The notes beneath the pieces were generated by a model. That model made no database searches. It was not told the origin of the DNA and saw only the letters and a list, made by a program, of their open reading frames with translations. A stretch of 64,000 nucleotides of DNA from Branchiostoma belcheri. Taxonomy: Eukaryota > Chordata > Leptocardii > Amphioxiformes > Branchiostomatidae. The position numbers and the translations under genes were made by a program. This document shows, one piece after another, positions 48,761 to 60,700 of this stretch. Each line of letters opens with the position of its first letter. Positions within the stretch are counted from its first letter, which is position 1. Where the stretch lies: assembly GCF_001625305.1 (NCBI RefSeq), contig NW_017804242.1, forward strand, positions 1,705,235 through 1,769,234, in the 5' to 3' direction.

Positions 48761-51700
48761 CTGGGGAGAAAGACAGCGTTTCGTCAGCTGTCTTTTTTTT
48801 TTGATCATGGAATGTCTTTTTATCATGGAATTTAATTACCAACACAGATGGGCTTACATGCTGTCTTTTCAATCAAAATATCAAAAGAGCTATCGTGTTC
48901 TCAAAGGTGATACGAAATGTCTCACAAAGTATAACCGAACTCATGCACTAGACTGGAAACAAAGTCAGCACATGCATTACACGTGAATGATCGGAATCAA
49001 TTTTCTTGGACTTTTCATGCACTGGAGCAAGGAGTGGTTGGAATGACTGATACGATGATACAACAACAACTGATGATGTCACCAGATTTTACCGGAACAC
49101 ACAATAGCCACGTCGACAATAAGAAACATGGAATTTAGTCACAAGTAACGCTCATTCAACAAAAGCAAATGGCTTGATATAATGAATACGTTTAAAAAAA
49201 TTTACAAACATAACAATAGTGAACACATAGCCAAGTACTCACGTTAAGACGTCCCTACAGAAGCGTCTTGCTTGAACCGCTTCTCTCATTGACGAGCTAG
49301 GTATCCAGGAATGAGAAAAATACTTCCAGTGAAGAAGCGTTTTCCTTAGTTTAATATATCGAAGTACTTTTCAGGATATTATCAACAAGTCTTTTCTTTA
49401 AGAACAATGCTGCAAACTCCTTTAAAAGATGTAGATAAAATTTGATGGCCGTCCGGATTACACGTCAAACGATCAATCAGAGAAGCAATTAATTTTTTTT
49501 CAAACGTATCACACGGACAGACACTCGACCGTCCACATGCCTAGCCTGGTTCCCGTCAAACCTATTTCAGCTGCCGAGTCTCTTTTGTTCTCTCGGCAAG
49601 TAGCTCTGGTATTGGCTAATTTGCGGGGAGGACAGAAGAGAGGCTCGGCAGCTAGAGTAGGTTTGGTAACCGGGCTGGACAAGAGAGACTCGGCAACTAA
49701 AACAGGTTTGGTAGCCAGGCTACCACATGCTACCACACACACATATCAGTCTCCACCAGACTCTTTTGCATGCCGAATAAATAGTAGAAATTGGCCTAAA
49801 AGGGGGATATAATTGGCCAGAGGAGTCGGCTGGCCAGAATCGTTATTAATAAAGCACATAAAGAGAGTCCATTTGCCTGCACTTTCTGGCCGCCCAACTC
49901 CTCTGGCCAATTACATCCCCTTTTTAGGCCAATTTCTACTATTTATTCAGTCTGCAAAAGCGTCCGGAGGAGTCTACACACACGGGCACGGTTCCTACCT
50001 CTTACCGACGATGACGTAGATGAATGGGTTGATACAGGAGTTGGCGTAGCTGAAGGTCACGGCCACGATCTTCAGCCACATGGTGGCCTGCGTCATGGGG
50101 AAGTCGGGCACGAACACGATGGACAGGTTCAGCACGTGGATCGGCAGCCAGCACAGCGCGAACAGCAGCGACAGCAGGGCGATCATCTGGAGAGAGAGAG
50201 AGAGAAATAATAGAAAACCTTTAGTTAATGAACTAGAGAAGTAACATTTGCAAAGCAAATGCATAATGTTTACCTTCGGACATGGTCTGCTCTGTTAATT
50301 CTTACTCAAACACATTCAAATACATTGTACTACTATCATATGGCGACAGGAGCAGAGCAGACCATGAAATTGTAAGTGTAACCCAACACCAGTCACTATG
50401 GTGACAGATGTCAACAAATCATGTAATTGGTCAGGTCATAGGTCACTGCTTGGAGGAGAAGAAGAGGAAGAAACGGAGCAAAAACAATGTTTTCCTTCGG
50501 TATAATACATAATTAAAACGAACATGCCCCGGTGTGCCATGGTCTACATACTGCTATCTGGAAGTTAGTGATTCACTACAGCTCAACCGGATGGATTCCT
50601 GGCAAACCCCCGTCTCGCACTAGCCACACGGTGATTTACATCATCACCCTTGCACACTCCAGGAAGAAAAGTGTGAAAGCAGTAATGCAGAGCAAACAAA
50701 GAAGCAAAACCATCCTGGATTGATGCGTCTACAAACTTTTCACAAAAAGCTGTACGAAGAATCAACTGAAAATACTAGTGTAACGTTTGATTAAATGCAA
50801 ACATAATAAAAAAAACAAAGAATTTATCGAGACCGGACACCCCTCTGTGCGAGGGGTTAGCTTCGTGGACGAGACCGACAATACCTGACACACGCCAAAC
50901 TCAGCGGTCGCGACCACTTTCACGCTCAAAGGGACGTTCTGGGGCCCACCAAAAGGCACCATTTTCACGCCCGAAAACACAATAAAAACAAAAAAAAACG
51001 TGCATCATCTGCAGCCCAATAGCAAAACATATACCGACCACCCAAATGCGAGAAACAGCTGCGAACATGAAAATCTAAATCTCTCACAAAACCCTTCCGC
51101 GGAAGGATGTCTCCTTCCCCGGAGGTAAAAAATCGCGTATAGATGAAATTGAGACATTCTTCCGCCACTAACCTGAGTGACCTTTCGATTCCGCTTGACC
51201 AGCTGACTGTTGGGTGGGTCCTCTGACGTCATCGGACGTCCGGTCTTGGTCAGTTGGACGGCAATCAGGACGAAGGAAACCAGGCTGACCAACAGGGGCA
51301 CCACGTAACTACAGAGATTGATTCGGCAGAGAGAAAAGATTTTAAATAGTTCTCACAAACGATGCCCACTCTCTCATAAATTAAAGCAGGGTATTAAGTA
51401 CGGTAGGGTAAGGTGTAATTAAAGTAAAAAGGATCTACATGTCTACAAACAAAGTTGAGTAACTACAGATATTCGATAGAGAGAAAAGGGAAGATTTTCA
51501 CAAACAATGCGTACTCTCTAATCATGTATAATCAAAGCAGGGTATTACACACGGTAAGGTGTAATTAGATATACGGGTTTAACGAAGTTGAGTTACTTTA
51601 GGTGTCTTTCTACATCACCACACCACAACGACCCTGAAGTGCTTTGATTGTCTTTTTACATTCGCCTCAATTGCGAGTGATTGTCAACGGGCAAATTGCC

Positions 51701-54700
51701 AAAAACGAGCAGATTTAGGAAGAATATTCACGCGGTTTCTGGTCTATTCATCAACAGCCCACAGGGATCTACCAGATGCCAGAAGCGAGGCTCATCAAGA
51801 AGAATGTGTCTTAGTAATTTGCAAACTCCGTCATGTAGTTCGTTAATTGCTGCGTGTTGTGTATTCCTTTGTGTAGAAAGAACGATGTTGAAGGATCGTG
51901 TACCTGATCAGGACGGTGTAGATCATGTAGGCTCGCTCCCAGGTCTTGGACGGCCACATCTCCATGCAGTAGTAGTGAGTCCCGAAATAGTACCACTCCA
52001 CCACCTCACGATACACAGCAACGGGCAGCGACAGCAGTAGAGAACCTTTCAGGATAAAACGGAAAAACATCTTTTGAAACGGAAAAATAGTTGGTATCTT
52101 CATCCTTTTGATACGGAAAAGATGCTTAGTTACAAAACGTCTTTTGAAACGGAATATGTGCTTGGTTAACTCCTTTCGATACGGAAAAGATGCTTGGAAA
52201 ACTCCGTTTAAAACGGAAAAGATTCTTAGTTAGAAAACTTCTTATGAAATGGAAAAGATGCTTAGTTAGAAAACGTCTTCTGAAACAGAAAAGATGATTG
52301 GTTAGAAAAATTCTTTTGAAACGGAAACATTTTCGTCTTTTGTTGCTTGACTCGCAATTACTGTACATAAAAGTCTTATTTGGTGACTGTGGGCTCTTTT
52401 ACGTGACAGGTTTTACATTTGAGGCTGATCGACGCGTGAAACTCTCAACACACTCATCGAGAAGCTTAAGTGTGACCCGGTGTGATTTGCTAAAATATCT
52501 GACCCGTAGCGAGGCCGCAGTCAGCTCTTCATGCTACTTGAAAAGGAACCACGCTTCGCCTCAATCGACGATGACTACTTCACCTTACTTTACCTTAACC
52601 GTCACTGTTTCAAAATGATGGCGGGTCCACAGCTTCTTGTCAAAATGCACCATGGCAAGATGGTCCCTAGAAGCCTTATACCCATTCCTGCTCTATTACA
52701 GTATTTGGAACTACACTATCATTTGGAACTCCACTATCATTTGGAACTACAGTATCATTTGGAACCACACTATTATTAGGAACTACACCATTATTTGAAA
52801 CTACACTATATATATATATATCTATATCTATTATTTGGGACCATCTAGCTGTTATGTTCGCAGGCGTGCGTGTGGCTGGTATCGGGGTGAGACACCTGTT
52901 GAAAGGGCTGCCCGGATTAGAAGCAACCCACGCTCTGTTCTGTGGAGTGAAATTAGTCTCCTGGGGTCAATTAGAAAGACTTTCTACCTTAACTCTTCGG
53001 CACGTGGAAAGACGGATCGCTCCACTACAACGGTCAAAAACTTTTCTTCACAAGTTATCTTTGGTCTGACGCAGGCATGTTTCCAGAAACCGTGAACTGA
53101 TGACTTTTTCTGCAGTGGAGTTCATCGATTTTAGTCAGAATTCTACGGATGTGAAGAAAACTACGATGTTCAGATGTTCAAGGCATTCTTGAGAAGGCAT
53201 TCGATAATACTTTTGCTTAATTGGGTGGTCTTAGGGTACTCGGCGGAATTACGAAAGTTCTATCAAAAGTTCCATCTGCTGCTGTCCATTGGAAACAACC
53301 AAAGTGGTTGTCTGTACGTATGAATGAATGGATTAATGAATGAATGATTTGTGCCCATCAAAGAATCATGGAATAGCAGCCGACATGGACTGAAGTGAGT
53401 ATGATTTACAACGCATCAAATTTGATACAAGTTGACAACGCATCAAATGGTCATAAAGCTTGGTGGTCGCTGAAACCAATAAAATATGAAGACTTTGAAA
53501 ATATGAACTTCCTACATTAAAGTTAAACTTTGTTTGCTACACCTCCTTTAAGGACGACTGATGATGGCGGCAATCATTGACTAAGCCTACAGCACTGATC
53601 AGCGCCTCGTGTTATTTCTCTTCTAGTAAGCCAAGCAAAGACGACAGTGTGTCCTCTGATGTCTTGCAGATCTACATTTGAATGATGTTATCTGGTATGT
53701 AGATCAATGGATCCCACGGCATGTAACATTTTGCCGTAATCCATAGACCCCATCTTTGCAATTTGGGAACATTAGCCGCAACGCTTAGAATCAAGTGCGA
53801 AGGAGAAGGTCTCGACATTTTCAGTCTCCAAGTTCCTCACGTACATGTAGGCAGCACTTGTGCAGTTGCCTTGGACCATAAACGAGGACATCAGATGGAG
53901 CGATCTTGGGCAACCTTGATCGTCTTCCGCCACTCATCCCTGTCGTCCATCAGCACACAGAATTCAGCACCCTGCCGGATACAGTTTATGGTCCTGCTCT
54001 GCCTCCGTCCATAAACGTTTCATTTCTGACCGCTTTGCAAAAGCGCGGTTTATACAGCAATTCACTCTCTGGCTTGGAAGTGAGAGACGTTATGCCTGGA
54101 AGGATGATGGCTTGCCGGGAGTGTTGTTCACGAAGGCTGTTTAGCTCCATTTTGCTCCATTCGCTCCCATTTCGTGTATTTTATGTGCGCCGTTTAGATA
54201 ACAGGTACAAAAACCACTGAGTGCTCCCAAGGAATGTCCTTGACACCACATTTGTATTCCCTATGAAACTGCAGATGGGCTCATGACATGCATGACACAA
54301 CATCAAATGAGCGTACACGTTTGTACATTTGCATTTGTATGTCCCTGAAAAAAGGCACCTTAAATCTATTCCTTCACTAGATTAGGGACGTCCGCTAGGT
54401 CATAGGGGACAAGGCCATGTGCCATTTCGTGTATTTTATTTAGACCGTTTACCTAACAGGTACAAAAGCCACTGAGTGCTCCCAAGGGATGTCCTTGACA
54501 CCACATTCGTATTCGCTAGGAAACTGCAAATTTGCTCATGACATGCCCAACCTCGCTGTACATTTGCATGTGTTTGTCCCCGAACTTTTTCACCTATTCC
54601 ATCACTATAGTTACTACATTACGGACCTGCCCTATGCCATAGGGGACTAGGCCATGTGCCGATTATAGAAAACTACAAATGGGCTCATGACACGTCCCTA

Positions 54701-57700
54701 ACCTCAAATGAGCGTACACGTTTGTACATTTGCATGTGTATGTCCCTGTTCCTTCACTACATTAGGCGCGTTCTCTAGGTCATAGGGGACTAGGCCATGT
54801 TCCGATTGCAACATTAATTCTGAAAAGGCACCAATAAATTCAGATGGTTTATATTTCCTACAAAGAGCCTCACACACTCCCAACCTCGAGTGAGTGTATG
54901 CTCATTTGCATATGTATCTACCATGTTTTCCCTAACATGGGCTAGATGAGACACTCTATTGAATTTAAGGGTGTAGATCTAAAAAAAGGTTCATGATGTT
55001 TCATCATTTTTGTTCAGGAGCCCGAAGTCTATAGAAAATGAAAATGTTATAAAATTGCCACAAGCTTAAAACAATTACCGGGCTGATGAAGGGGCAGAGT
55101 GCGCCTCGAAAGCTCCAAGGAGTAGCAAACTCATTTTCTTGTGAGTATTGTTGAAAAGTTTTGTCTAAAGTATTTCGAATGATGTTCTTACATCATTTTG
55201 TGTAAATCGTCGTATTCTTGAAATGCTGCTGGTAGCTGTAAGCCTGAAATGTTTGCGCTGGTTTTATTTTCACGGTTTTCGCGGTGTTCTCTGCGAATTC
55301 ACGAGGCCGCGTTTTCAATGTATTATTACTGTACTACAGAACCGTTTCACCCACAAACTTAAAACCGGTGAGACATCATTATTTTACCGCAAAGTTTTGA
55401 AATCCTCGCCACAGTAAATGAGATTATAGTATCCGGATCCGGCTTGGCAGGTTTTTACGGCATGATATCGACCTTAAGAGTGCTATCTATCTTTTGTCCC
55501 TCAGGCGTGTGTCTGAATCCTGCTCATCATAATAACATTAAAGAGCTTTGAAGTGTGGATCACCCAAATGTCATGAGAGAGGTAAGGCGCTTATGTAAAA
55601 TAACTTGTCTTTTCATCATAATTACATGGAAAACCTATGACGTGTGCATCATCAAAATCAAATGTCACGAGAAAGTTGTGTAGGTTACACGTGTTTTGAT
55701 CAAAGATGCGCATACTTTTCTGGAGTTAACGCACTTATGTAAAACAACTTGTCTTCCCCTCATGGAAGACATGTGACGTCGGCATCATCAAAATCAAATG
55801 TCACCAGAAAGTTATTGAGGTTACACGTGTTTGGGTGGAAAATGTGCATACTTTTCTGGAGTTAACGCGCTCTCAACAAAACAACTTGTCTTCTCATAAT
55901 TACATTGAAGATCTATGACGTGTGCATCACCCAAATGTCATGAGAAATTATGTAGGTTACAGGTGTTTTGATCATTAATGCGTAAATTATGTAAAACAAC
56001 TCGTCTTTTCAACACGATAACATGGAATTCCTATGACGTGTGCATCGTCAAAATGTCATCATTAAGTTACGCCCAGGTGTTTTGATCGAAGACGTATATT
56101 TTTAGTTAGACTAAGTGTTGAGTTCTAATATTCCCATTAATAAAATGACTTTTCTGCGCATCCAAATGTCAATAAAAGGATGTTTTGATACTGCGATTTT
56201 CCTACACTATTTTGGGGAAGATTTGCATCAACTGCAGACGTTACTTTAAATTTCAAATGCAAGAGCCCCGTCTATGTTGCATTTGGCATTTCTTTGACAT
56301 TTGTCACCCACTTCCAGATGATATCACTATGGATAAGACTTAACGTAGCAGGATGTCACCTTTAACTTTACCTTTACTTGCATGGGCCCTCATGATCATC
56401 TTGAGGGTGAGGGACTTTGGTCAAACTGACTGCTAAAGATGATATTCAGGCTCAGAAGTAGTCACTGAAGAGTTTGCTGTGTGGTATAAGCTCAAACTGG
56501 AGGCGGAGGTTTAAGGAGTGCCACACCTCGGGCACATTCAAGATCCCACCTCACTTATCGTAAAGAATAACTTTAGGGGTATTTTTCGGTGTGAGTGGAT
56601 CAAACCTTACAGTCCGGTTGTACACAGCCTGTAGATTACTGTGCAAAACTGGTGCCAGTGTTACGCCTGTTTACAAAACTGGTGCGTTACGCCTGTTTAC
56701 AAAACTGGTGAGTTACGCCTGTTTACCGGTTATTGGACCGATGCATGAGTGTATTTAATCAGAATGATATGCCGCAGAGCCTTTCTCTTACACCATATTT
56801 ATAACGGCATGACTTGTCACGACACTTGTTGTTGCGGTCATAATTACACCGTCCAAGCGTCACAGTTCCGCTAAGCAACATGAAAAGCCAATTAAATCTT
56901 TCAAGACGGTTTCATCGTCGCTGCAAAACAACAGATTAACATGTTTTCCAGAAGTCTTGTATTCCATATATGATCAATTTGCTCAACCAGCATGCCGGAC
57001 TTGGCATGGAATCTGCACTGTAAATATATTGTACCAGTCTGTCTTTTGTAGCTTTGTCTGACATGAAATCTTAACTTGCATTGTTTGTAAATATCTATAG
57101 CCACCTATATTATACAACTGCGTCTATTCTAAAACGACAATATTTTAGCCACTGCAACTGTTCTGTTTTTATCTAATTGAGATTTTTTGCACATGTAAAT
57201 TCGATTTTAATTCAGTGTCATTCACACTGCGATAGCGAATAAAGTCATGATCTTGCATCTTTTCCGTATGACCGGTCAGTGATGTAACGACAGCATAGCA
57301 ACAAGGATAAACCTCGGATTTCATCCACATCTGTCCAGCACCGCGCCTTCCGGAGTAATCCTTTGGGAATTGCAACAGTTTGAAAGATTGCCCCAGAATG
57401 TACTGCCCTCGTCACACTCGGGTGAAATTGCCGCCAGGTCTTTATTCACAACGACTTGTTTAACGAGAGCCGACGTTTTGATGTCGGTCATCGTCATCAG
57501 GGAAATTACGACTGGTTTGTATGAATTGCCCTAAAGACAGACCATCATCGAAACACCAGCTCTTCTTAAACAAGTGATTCTGAATAACGAACTTTGCTAT
57601 TCAATCGTAGTGGATACTACTTGAAATGTCTGACTGGTTTCAAAATCGATCCAGCTGCTTATGTAATATGTCTTGTGCATGTGTTAAGTAATTTTGTAAC

Positions 57701-60700
57701 AGTGCGTAGGTGCAAAGCGTGTGTATGTTTACGTATAACTTTACTGCCCTAATGTTACCCTACAGTCACTTGCTGTACACAGGCATGCTACACACGGTTA
57801 TGTAATCTAGGAATTTACCATACGTGATCATTAACATTAATAGATAGAGGATACCGGGAATTCCGTGCTCGCACACGACCAGTTCGCATGGTTACTATAC
57901 ATGATGATGCATAGCAGCGTTCGACTTTGTGCTCAAATTTAGAACTAACGATTTAATGCAATGCAAAGAGTAGAACCGGGGTGTCCAGTCGACTAGTCAT
58001 ATCTTAAGAACGAACAGACAAAACGAACAGGATTTATTATAAAAGACGTCCATATGAAAGGGTAAAAATGCTTCCTAACTTTCAATACATTTCTTAGATC
58101 ATTGTTATATTGTATGGCAGTGTCATTGGTCGTCATTCACAATAATGAATAAAACTAGAAATATCCCCAGTACTTACAATATTTCATTGTGGTATTAGAT
58201 CTTCACTGAGGTATGTCTGTATGTGTACATTTTCAAATTCTCCCTCTTTCTCTCCCTTTCTCTCCCTCTTTCTTTCTCTTTTTTTCTTTCTCTGTCTCTT
58301 TACATGCATAGAACAGATAAGTAGATAGGCAGATAAATAGGAAGGTCGATAGATAGATATTTAGGTTATGTTTCCCCAACCCTTTAAGATCTATTGATAA
58401 GTGAGTAGGCGTAAGTCGGATGGTATCTTACCGGTCCAGATGCAGGTGTTTGCCCAGACGGCGACCCGGGTGGTGCGGAGTTTGCGGGACTCCAGCGGGT
58501 ACACGATGGCCAGGTACCGGTCCACGCTCAGGGCAGTCAGGGTCAGGCACGTGGCCTGCACGGTAGCCTGCCAACAAAACATTAAAGTTAGTTTATGTTA
58601 AATTCCTTTTCGCGACCCATCTACGTTTCGTTGCTCTTGGGCCACACACTACAGCATGGGGCCAGTCCACTGGTAGTGGTGTGTGTTTAACTCCCATACT
58701 CTTTCCCAAATGCAAAAGTAGTATGTACCAAGTTTTTGGATGCAAGGCGAGTACTCTACCCTCATTGCACCGGTACATGCAGCGTATATGTAACAAAACG
58801 AACATGTACGTATTGATTAGTCAGAGGGAAAGGAAAGTAATCTCAATCCAATTTTAGCTCGCTGAAAAGAGTTAATCTCCCACTGGTCGTGACAGAGAAG
58901 ACGCCATATACATATATTTTACAGGTTCATTGTACCGGGGAAATTCCCCTAGCTCTTTTCGACAAGTACAATGAACAGTGGACCACAATTTAACGTCCCC
59001 GTCCTAAGGACTGCGACCCTTTACAGTATAGTAGCGTACATGTCGGGTGATCGGCGACAGCCGGGATTCGAACTCCCAACCTGTTGGTCCAGAGGCAGGA
59101 TCACTAACCACTGAACCAGATTTTTCCACAACTTTAACAATTTAGTACAATAACTTGAAAACACAACTTTATCACTGAATAGATCTTATAAATTAAAGGA
59201 AACAGGACCTTTTAACCTGCAATGTGCAACACGTGCAAATTTACAAAGAAGTCACCCGCCCAATTACATCGCCGTTACACGCTAATGGTAGCAAAAGGTC
59301 ATCGCACATTATATAAAACATAGACGCCAGTTGGGTAAAGTACACATTATAATCTATTAAAAAAAACAATTACAGGGTATTGAAGTGTTTCATGATTGCA
59401 GGGATGGGGATATTAAGTTAACGTGTGGTCCCAATGGGTAGCGTGTATTGACGACCGTGCCGCAGTAACATGCTGAGTTGCCGATTTCGTGTCGGATGTG
59501 GCCAGGATGCAAACCTCGGCGATCTGCACACTGTAAGTAGCCTCCTCTACCAGGCTTCGGAAAGCGGCTGGAAAGGGTATAAAACCGGCCAAATAGAGAG
59601 ATATCATGCCAGGGGAGTTGGTCCGCTGGAGAGTGCAGTTTGCCGCTCCCGGGTGCGGCAAAATGTACTCTCCAGCGGTCCCACTCCCTCGGCATGTTAT
59701 CTCTCTATTTGATCGATCTCTACTCTCTCCAGCCGTCTCCCGAAGCCTGGTAGAGGCTACACTGTAAGGGCAAAGTCACTGCACGTTTTCCGTCTGCGTT
59801 CCGAAAGGCGTCAGTTCTGGCTTAGACATATCCAACTGGTATTACAAGTTGTCCCACTCTGTCTTATCGAATTCTCAACGGGGAGAACAATGATGTGTTT
59901 GATGATTAATATTGACTTTCTTCAGGACCCTCGTGTGATAAGATCTAACATTTCACATAATCGGTATTTCCCATGGGGTGTTTCTAATAACGTAAGCTTT
60001 ATTGCCGCTCATAAGATTTTTTTTCTGTGAACTTAAATCTAGATTGCCAGGTTTGTATGCCAAAGTTTTAAAGTGGCAAAGAAGTTTTGTGATTAAGGTT
60101 GTCGATCTAAAGTTTCTGAGTTTGAATCCCTGGCATGCCTTTATGTTGTGACATTGGGAAAGGCATTTCCACTGATCTACTCACTGGATTAACTTAGAAG
60201 GTAATAATGAGAACTGGTGCCAAGCATCGCGTAGGGGCGTCCAATCGGGGGAGGCATAACGCCGGAGGTCCCGGGGTTGAAGGGAGCAGAGGAGTCAAAA
60301 CATGTCTTGTAACTTACTGTACAGAACTGGTGGTTTACCGGTTAAACGAACAAACAAATAAATAAATAAACAAAGTTGTGCACGTCATAGCCGGAGTCCG
60401 ATTAAGGTTGCGGGCCTTGCGGCCGAAGCCCGCACAAAGGAAAGTTTCCCAGATGTTGGCTTGCTTGTGTCAGTGTACAGTGAGGACCATAATCTATAAC
60501 CCAAGACCTCACGCCTGACTCCACGTGACTTCTGACCCCATCACTGTACACGTATAGACGGCACCAATGTATCAAGCCCCTCAAAGTGTCCGTTATAATT
60601 AAGTCCCACGGATCCCATTAATCAAATGGATTCTGAGGCCCTTTGGCACATCTCTGTGGAGAGAGAGTGGAAACCAAGCCAACAGGGAAAGCTAACGTCA

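Noticed and set aside
50006..50006. Donor G|GTAAGA for the GPCR TM7 exon
   Set aside because: It would join the last exon out of frame and lose the conserved KRFRGSF segment. The donor seven bases further (after 49999) keeps both.
58915..59125. Possible tRNA gene
   Set aside because: The A and B boxes are present, but the acceptor stem does not close and a SINE body follows.
59390..59712. Overlapping ORFs of 80-101 residues on both strands
   Set aside because: The frames are open because of the inverted-repeat element at 59538-59759.
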